Of a stretch of 9,717 bases of DNA, positions 6,115 through 9,717 are shown in pieces. Source of the DNA: Cryomorphaceae bacterium (GTDB lineage: Bacteria; Bacteroidota; Bacteroidia; Flavobacteriales_G; Salibacteraceae); the NCBI GenBank assembly GCA_003564735.1, contig PXEK01000259.1, positions 1 to 9,717 on the forward strand, read 5' to 3'. Under the pieces are notes generated by a model. The model saw nothing but the letters and a program-made list of their open reading frames with translations, did no database searches and had not been told where the DNA came from. The position numbers and the translations under genes were made by a program. Each line of letters opens with the position of its first letter. Position 1 is the stretch's first letter.

Positions 6115-6122
6115 TAAATTTG
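6115..6122 (+). promoter_or_regulatory. Weak candidate -7 element before the UbiA-like gene
   Basis: TAAATTTG fits TAnnTTTG but ends only 11 bases before the ATG at 6134, which would leave a leader of a few bases. No TTG-type -33 element is seen at the usual distance. It may be chance in AT-rich DNA. Confidence 0.25.
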
Positions 6123-6133
6123 TGCACCTCAAA

Positions 6134-6994
6134 ATGAAAAAAACGGCAGCATTTTTACTGTACTCCAACCTATACACCGTGGCGGTGGTGTACGCCCTTA
6201 TTGCGTTGACAGATCTCCTCCTTCAACAACCCCATCACCTTGACGACCTGCGCGGCGCCATATTGAGCGGAACGCTGTTTTTGTATCCCGCGCACAGACT
6301 CTTCGCCGTTTACAAATTTCCACACTCCAACCTGCAACGGGTAAAGTCGGCAGCCAAAGCCAAACCCCTCATGTGGTTGTTGGTCATTTCGGGGGCAGTG
6401 CTGTCCGTCCTATTTTTGCTTCGCCTAACCCCCAACGAGCTCTTGTATTTACTGCCCGTACCCGTCATCAGCGCGCTGTACAGCTTCCCGCTATTGGGCT
6501 TTACCGGAGTACCGCCGCTGCGTGAAATTCCGCTCGTTAAACCACTGTTCATATCAGCCGTTGTGAGTTACGCCACATGCTTTTTACCGGGTTTATCTTG
6601 GTCAGAGCCGAGTTCGCTCATCTATCTCACAGTAGTGCGGTTTTTCTTGGTCACCGCCTTAACCCTACCGTTTGATATACGGGACATACAGACCGATGCT
6701 TTTAAAAACCTGCGAACTTGGCCGATCGTTTTTGGCGAAGATCGCACACGAAATATCGCTGTATTGCTCAATGTGATATACACCTTGGGAAACTTTGCCG
6801 CTTACTTCTTTTTCGATGTCTTTGACCTGCACATTTTCCTCGCCCTTTGGGCGGGCGAAATCACGGCCTCCACGGCCATAAAAAAATTGAACCGACACTC
6901 CACCGATGTCCGTTTAATTTTACTCGCCGAAGGTTCGCTCGTTATTCAGCCCGTTTTTGTATTTATTGCAATTCAAATCACGCATTGGGTTTAA
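6134..6994 (+). CDS. UbiA-like multi-pass membrane protein (prenyltransferase family, first motif degenerate)
   Basis: The 286-residue protein has about eight hydrophobic segments, a short basic N-terminus (MKKTAAF) and the general layout of UbiA-family integral membrane prenyltransferases. The second Asp motif is clear: D181-x2-D184-x3-D188 in LPFDIRDIQTD, followed by the family-like TWPIVFGEDRTR. A YSFPLL...PLREIPLVK stretch (about 116-136) also resembles UbiA proteins. The first motif (NDxxDxxxD) is not there; its place after the second hydrophobic segment is taken by YPAHRLFAVYKFP, with no Asp. It may bind a different substrate or have lost transferase activity. I chose the ATG at 6134 over the in-frame GTG at 6122 because MKK followed by a hydrophobic run is a normal start and the GTG overlaps the possible -7 element. 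It stands alone between a repeat region and a tRNA. Confidence 0.65.
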   Translation: MKKTAAFLLYSNLYTVAVVYALIALTDLLLQQPHHLDDLRGAILSGTLFLYPAHRLFAVYKFPHSNLQRVKSAAKAKPLMWLLVISGAVLSVLFLLRLTPNELLYLLPVPVISALYSFPLLGFTGVPPLREIPLVKPLFISAVVSYATCFLPGLSWSEPSSLIYLTVVRFFLVTALTLPFDIRDIQTDAFKNLRTWPIVFGEDRTRNIAVLLNVIYTLGNFAAYFFFDVFDLHIFLALWAGEITASTAIKKLNRHSTDVRLILLAEGSLVIQPVFVFIAIQITHWV

Positions 6995-7033
6995 CCCCGG
7001 TGTAAAGTCAAACAATAAAAAACCCGGGAATGC

Positions 7034-7062
7034 TTGCGTAATTGCTGAAAATATTACCTTTG
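7034..7062 (+). promoter_or_regulatory. Promoter of the tRNA gene
   Basis: TTG (7034-7036) and TACCTTTG (7055-7062) with an 18-base gap fit the Bacteroidota promoter form TTG-N17-23-TAnnTTTG. The -7 element ends 20 bases before the mature tRNA 5' end, leaving room for a short leader removed by RNase P. Confidence 0.7.
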
Positions 7063-7082
7063 CACCCGCTTTGAAAAAAGCA

Positions 7083-7156
7083 GGGCCTGTAGCTCAGTTG
7101 GTTAGAGCTCCTGACTCATAATCAGGCGGTCACGTGTTCGAGTCACGTCGGGCCCA
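7083..7156 (+). tRNA. tRNA with CAT anticodon (elongator Met, or Ile2)
   Basis: All arms fold without gaps. The acceptor is GGGCCTG (7083-7089) with CGGGCCC (7149-7155), including one T-G pair; the D stem is GCTC/GAGC; the anticodon stem is CCTGA/TCAGG around CTCATAA (anticodon 7117-7119); the variable loop is CGGTC; the T stem is ACGTG/CACGT around TTCGAGT. The discriminator is A at 7156. CCA is not encoded (CAA follows) and must be added afterwards. The anticodon stem lacks the three G-C pairs of an initiator. CAT can also mark the isoleucine tRNA whose C34 is modified to lysidine, and I cannot separate the two from this sequence alone. Confidence 0.95.
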
Positions 7157-7167
7157 CAAAATTCAGC

Positions 7168-7197
7168 AAGCCGCAACATCTACTGTTGCGGCTTTTT
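7168..7197 (+). terminator. Intrinsic terminator of the tRNA gene
   Basis: AAGCCGCAACA (7168-7178) pairs perfectly with TGTTGCGGCTT (7184-7194) around TCTAC and runs into TTTTT (7193-7197). It sits 11 bases after the tRNA, so the tRNA is a single-gene transcription unit. Confidence 0.92.
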
Positions 7198-7202
7198 CAT
7201 TG

Positions 7203-7230
7203 GATTGGGGTTCTGACCAAAACCCGAATC
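7203..7230. repeat. Inverted repeat containing the 14-base dispersed word, copy 3
   Basis: GATTGGGGTT (7203-7212) and AACCCGAATC (7221-7230) pair at 9 of 10 positions around CTGACCAA. The word GGTTCTGACCAAAA (7209-7222) lies inside and is identical to 1315-1328 and to the inverted copy at 2346-2359. Only this copy sits within a hairpin. Confidence 0.7.
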
Positions 7231-7293
7231 AATCACCCTCAAAAACGCCGGCAAGAAAAAAATTAGTTAATTTGCGGCATCTCAATTCACACT

Positions 7294-8007
7294 ATGCAAA
7301 CGCTTAGCATTTTAATTCCCGCCTATAATGAAGGCGCTACGATTCATTTGATTTTGAACCGAATAGGAGACGTTCAGCTCATCGGCGATTTGCAAAAAGA
7401 GGTCGTGATTGTAAACGATGCTTCAACCGATGATACCTCGCAAAAAATTGAGGCGTACATTAAAAGTCATCCCGAGCTCAACATAAAACTGTATGAACAA
7501 CCCCGCAATATGGGGAAAGGAGCAGCGCTACACCGTGCCATAAAAGAGGCTACGGGCGATTTTTTAGTGATTCAAGATGCCGATTTAGAATACGACCCCG
7601 CAGAGTATAATTTACTGCTTAAGCCTATTTTAAGCGGTGACGCCGATGTGGTTTACGGCTCCAGGTTTATGGGTGGAAATCCGCATCGTATTCTGTTCTT
7701 TTGGCACTCGCTGGGCAATAAATTCCTCACGTTTTTGAGCAATATGTTGACCAACCTCAACCTCACCGATATGGAAACGTGCTACAAGCTGTTCAAAAGC
7801 GAGGTAATTAAACCGATTAATCTAAAAGAAAAACGCTTTGGCTTTGAACCCGAAGTCACGGCAAAAATGGCGCGCTTTCCCGACGTTCGCGTTTATGAGG
7901 TGGGCATTTCATATTACGGCCGCACTTATGAGGAGGGTAAGAAAATTGGTTGGAAAGACGGCGTGAGAGCTATTTATTGCATTTTCAAATATAACCTGTT
8001 TCGGTAA
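7294..8007 (+). CDS. Family 2 glycosyltransferase (dolichol-phosphate mannosyltransferase-like)
   Basis: This is a GT-A fold enzyme that moves a sugar from a nucleotide-sugar, probably to a lipid or polyisoprenyl phosphate at the inner face of the membrane. The 237 residues start with the typical [10 protein letters not shown] (about 5-14), then [11 protein letters not shown] (nucleotide binding), [12 protein letters not shown], the DxD metal motif in [10 protein letters not shown] (about 93-102) and YGSRFMGG, followed by a conserved MECYKLF-like segment ([10 protein letters not shown]) and GFEPEV. These are features of the DPM1-like branch. There is no C-terminal membrane anchor, so it is either soluble or held by a partner. 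The ATG at 7294 gives the expected N-terminus. Only a poor -7 match (TTAATTTG at 7267-7274) lies upstream. It follows the tRNA terminator and is not obviously part of a polysaccharide cluster. The acceptor and sugar cannot be told from the sequence. Confidence 0.92.
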   Translation: MQTLSILIPAYNEGATIHLILNRIGDVQLIGDLQKEVVIVNDASTDDTSQKIEAYIKSHPELNIKLYEQPRNMGKGAALHRAIKEATGDFLVIQDADLEYDPAEYNLLLKPILSGDADVVYGSRFMGGNPHRILFFWHSLGNKFLTFLSNMLTNLNLTDMETCYKLFKSEVIKPINLKEKRFGFEPEVTAKMARFPDVRVYEVGISYYGRTYEEGKKIGWKDGVRAIYCIFKYNLFR

Positions 8008-8010
8008 AAT

Positions 8011-8039
8011 TTAAGTGTATTGAGGGGCTCAACACTTAA
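8011..8039. other. Hairpin after the glycosyltransferase gene
   Basis: TTAAGTGT (8011-8018) pairs with ACACTTAA (8032-8039), and inside it TGAG pairs with CTCA around GGG, with a two-base bulge. It begins 3 bases after the stop codon. There is no T-tract, so it may act as an mRNA 3' end structure or a weak terminator. Confidence 0.4.
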
Positions 8040-8094
8040 CATTGAGTTAACACAGAGGTAAAGTTGACAAAACACCCTGCGACAAAACCGCCTG

Positions 8095-8102
8095 TACTTT
8101 TG
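8095..8102 (+). promoter_or_regulatory. Candidate -7 element for the porin gene
   Basis: TACTTTTG matches TAnnTTTG and lies 35 bases before the ATG at 8138. A TTGACA-like word is at 8064-8069, but the 28-base gap is longer than usual for Bacteroidota, so the -33 part is uncertain. Confidence 0.5.
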
Positions 8103-8137
8103 CGCCAAATATAAAGCCAACGTTAACCCAAGATTAA

Positions 8138-9367
8138 ATGAGCCTTCGTATATTTAGTGTATGTAAAGTACTCCTGTTACTCGCTACCACTTCTCTACTT
8201 GCACAAGACCCCGCACCTACAGCTGCCGTACCCGGCGATTCTCTCCACAAAGCTAAAGAGTGGTATCAACGCTTTGGTATCAGAGGTTATGCCCAGGTGC
8301 GATACAACAGGTTGGGAGAAACCAATCCGCAGTTGAAATGCCAACAATGTGATGCCTCTTGGGGCGAGGACGGAGGCTTTTTCCTTCGCCGGGCGCGAGT
8401 GATTATTTTTGGTCAGGTTCACAAACAGGTTTATTTTTACATTCAGCCCGATTTTGCCAGCTCGGCGGGCGGGACGCGTAATTACGGACAAATTCGAGAT
8501 ATTTACTTTGATGTGGGCTTGGATCAAGATAACGAGTTCCGCTTTAGAATAGGTCAAAGTAAAGTACCTTTTGGATTCGAAAACTTACAATCCAGCCAAA
8601 ACCGACTGCCCCTCGATCGTAACGACGGTTTAAACAGTGCGCTTTCCAATGAGCGCGATATCGGCGTATTCTTTTACTGGGCTCCCAAAAAAGTGAGAGA
8701 ACGCTTTAGAATGTTGGTGCGCGACGGCTACAAAGGCAGCGGCGATTACGGCGTGTTTGGTTTTGGGGCGTTTAACGGACAAACAGCCAACCAAAATTCA
8801 CAAAACGATAAACTTCACCTTGTGGCTCGATTGACCTACCCGTTTGAAATAGGCAGTCAAATCATCGAACCCTCTATTCAAGCGTACAAAGGTGACTACA
8901 CCTTGCGTCCCAATCAAATCAGCGACGGGGTGTTGCTTGAAAATAAAGACCGCACCTTCGCCGATGAACGCGTGGCGGCCACCTTTGTGATGTATCCACG
9001 GCCTTTCGGAATTCAGGCAGAATACAATTGGGGGCGCGGACCTCAATTTAATCCGCACACCGGCACTATTGAAACGTCAAGTTTAGAAGGGGGCTACGTT
9101 ACCCTCAACTACCGCATGGAAATCAAAGATCAACTGCTGTATCCCTTTACCCGCTACCACTACTATGACGGCGGTAAAAAGCACGAATTAGATGCTCGAA
9201 GTCATAAAGTGAACGAGCTGGAAATTGGTGCCGAGTGGTTGCCTTTTCCCAACTTTGAGTTGGTGGCCATGTACACCGTATCATCGCGGAGGTTTGAAGA
9301 TTTCCAACTTCCCATCAATCATCAAAGGGGCGGCTTAATACGTATTCAGGCTCAAATGAATTTCTAA
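8138..9367 (+). CDS. Outer membrane porin, phosphate-selective porin O/P (OprO/OprP) type
   Basis: This is a beta-barrel channel of the outer membrane. The 409-residue precursor begins with a signal peptide: basic start, a LLLLATTSLLA core and likely cleavage after Ala22, giving a mature N-terminus at QDPAP. After a short linker the barrel begins with GIRGYAQVRYNR. Alternating hydrophobic and aromatic strands follow, with family-like segments FFLRRARVIIFGQV, YFYIQPDFA, FRIGQSKVPFGFENLQSS and NERDIGVFF. The protein ends in Phe (RIQAQMNF), the usual C-terminal signal for barrel assembly. Length and motifs fit the OprO/OprP family. Real specificity in Bacteroidota is often unknown, so phosphate selectivity is not shown here. 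An unusual feature is a CxxC pair (C68, C71) early in the barrel. It appears to be a single-gene unit. Confidence 0.88.
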   Translation: MSLRIFSVCKVLLLLATTSLLAQDPAPTAAVPGDSLHKAKEWYQRFGIRGYAQVRYNRLGETNPQLKCQQCDASWGEDGGFFLRRARVIIFGQVHKQVYFYIQPDFASSAGGTRNYGQIRDIYFDVGLDQDNEFRFRIGQSKVPFGFENLQSSQNRLPLDRNDGLNSALSNERDIGVFFYWAPKKVRERFRMLVRDGYKGSGDYGVFGFGAFNGQTANQNSQNDKLHLVARLTYPFEIGSQIIEPSIQAYKGDYTLRPNQISDGVLLENKDRTFADERVAATFVMYPRPFGIQAEYNWGRGPQFNPHTGTIETSSLEGGYVTLNYRMEIKDQLLYPFTRYHYYDGGKKHELDARSHKVNELEIGAEWLPFPNFELVAMYTVSSRRFEDFQLPINHQRGGLIRIQAQMNF

Positions 9368-9377
9368 AATTGGCGTG

Positions 9378-9400
9378 ACCTGCCAAAAGGTTTTTATTTT
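9378..9400 (+). terminator. Possible weak terminator of the porin gene
   Basis: ACCT (9378-9381) and AGGT (9388-9391) form a short stem followed by TTTTATTTT. An alternative stem, TTGGC/GCCAA (9370-9374, 9382-9386), overlaps it. Both are short, so the call rests mainly on the T-rich tract and the position after the stop. Confidence 0.4.
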
Positions 9401-9560
9401 CGAGAAGGTAATACGAACAAACTAATCTGCATTCTTTATAGAAAGCAACTGATAAAGTTTTTTAGGTTCTCCTTCCTTTTTTCCTGTTAAACCGATTCGA
9501 AGGAACTCATGAATACCTTTCATATTTATCTTATGCGAGTAAAATAAACATTTTGACATG

Positions 9561-9717
9561 AAAGAAACCACCCAAACGCCGCAAGCGCAGTTCTTTTTTT
9601 CGTTCGTTTTTGTCTTGAAACAAAAAGAACCAAAAAGTTCAAGGGCTTCCGGAGGCAAATACCGATAGAAAATTAGCGAAATCAAAGATTTCTGATTTTC
9701 TAATCGGTACCGTGTAT
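9561..9717. repeat. Inverted-repeat-rich dispersed-type element at the right edge
   Basis: Three nested or adjacent inverted repeats are visible: GTTCTTTTT (9590-9598) with AAAAAGAAC (9622-9630); CTTGAA (9614-9619) with TTCAAG (9638-9643); and a long imperfect one in which TACCGAT (9660-9666) pairs with ATCGGTA (9703-9709), AGAAAAT (9667-9673) with ATTTTCT (9695-9701) and AAATC with GATTT. Sequence of this type (CTTGAA...AAAAAGAACCAAAAAG...TTCAAG) is familiar from intergenic DNA of many Bacteroidota. The left boundary is approximate and the element may continue beyond the window. Confidence 0.6.

Larger units (their letters stand above)
5434..6121. other. Gene-free composite repeat region between bshC and the UbiA-like gene
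   Basis: These 688 bases hold no credible gene; the open frame at 5623-5841 lies across repeat modules and has no domain. The region is built from three modules in two copies each: M1 (5456-5531, 5726-5802), M2 (5535-5602, 5870-5937) and M3 (5695-5733, 5924-5962). The order is M1-M2-x-M3/M1-y-M2/M3, with an 8-base trace of a third M1 (GGCAGTCG at 5955-5962). Between the copies lie a perfect 12-bp inverted repeat and a 22-bp tandem repeat. The last part (about 6005-6114) is AT-rich with no recognised element. Confidence 0.85.
9368..9717. other. Gene-free 3' region of the window
   Basis: No credible gene is present in these 350 bases. The minus-strand frame at 9422-9685 mostly crosses the repeat described below. 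The first part holds a possible weak terminator, the middle (about 9401-9560) is AT-rich with nothing recognised, and the rest is an inverted-repeat-rich dispersed-type sequence that continues past the window edge. Confidence 0.7.

Noticed and set aside
5434..6121. Possible insertion sequence
   Set aside because: There is no transposase frame and there are no terminal inverted repeats enclosing the region; only short repeated modules are present.
6122..6124. GTG as start of the UbiA-like gene
   Set aside because: The ATG 12 bases later gives a better N-terminus (MKKTAAF), and the GTG overlaps a possible promoter element.
9422..9685. 87-codon minus-strand frame near the right edge
   Set aside because: Its first half is encoded by the inverted-repeat element, of a kind often mis-called as a hypothetical protein; only the short tail is kept as a low-interest observation.

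Overview
The window is ordinary chromosomal DNA of a Bacteroidota bacterium, most likely from the Flavobacteriales side of the phylum. The reasons are the close match of FtsY and RimO to the flavobacterial forms, the ftsY-rimO gene order, a bacillithiol gene (bshC), Bacteroidota-type promoter -7 elements (TAnnTTTG), weak or absent Shine-Dalgarno sequences, and intergenic repeats of a style common in that phylum. All genes lie on the + strand. Taxonomy below phylum is inference.

Layout. 1-758: the C-terminal part of an M3-family zinc oligopeptidase, cut by the window edge. 759-1377: a gene-free stretch with a large hairpin, a CCTYRW-type hexanucleotide tandem array and an imperfect direct repeat of about 85 bp. 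1378-5433: a housekeeping cluster, ftsY (signal recognition particle receptor GTPase), rimO (methylthiolation of ribosomal protein S12) and bshC (last step of bacillithiol synthesis). rimO and bshC overlap by ATGA, while ftsY and rimO are separated by 187 bp of hairpin-rich DNA. 5434-6121: a second gene-free stretch made of interleaved repeat modules in about two copies, including the widespread CGCAGAG/CACAGAG repeat. 6134-6994: a UbiA-like multi-pass membrane protein that keeps the second Asp motif but not the first. 7034-7197: a clean tRNA unit with promoter, tRNA with CAT anticodon, and intrinsic terminator. 7294-8007: a family 2 glycosyltransferase. 8138-9367: an outer membrane porin of the OprO/OprP type. 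9368-9717: no gene; the right part is a dispersed-type repeat rich in inverted repeats that runs to the window edge.

How the parts fit. FtsY, RimO and BshC serve protein targeting, ribosome modification and thiol redox balance. The remaining genes are separate units of membrane and envelope function. I see no mobile element with a transposase, no CRISPR array, no defence or toxin locus and no convincing new multi-gene system. The points worth a second look are the repeat-filled intergenic regions, a 14-base word shared by three of them, and the degenerate first motif of the UbiA-like protein.
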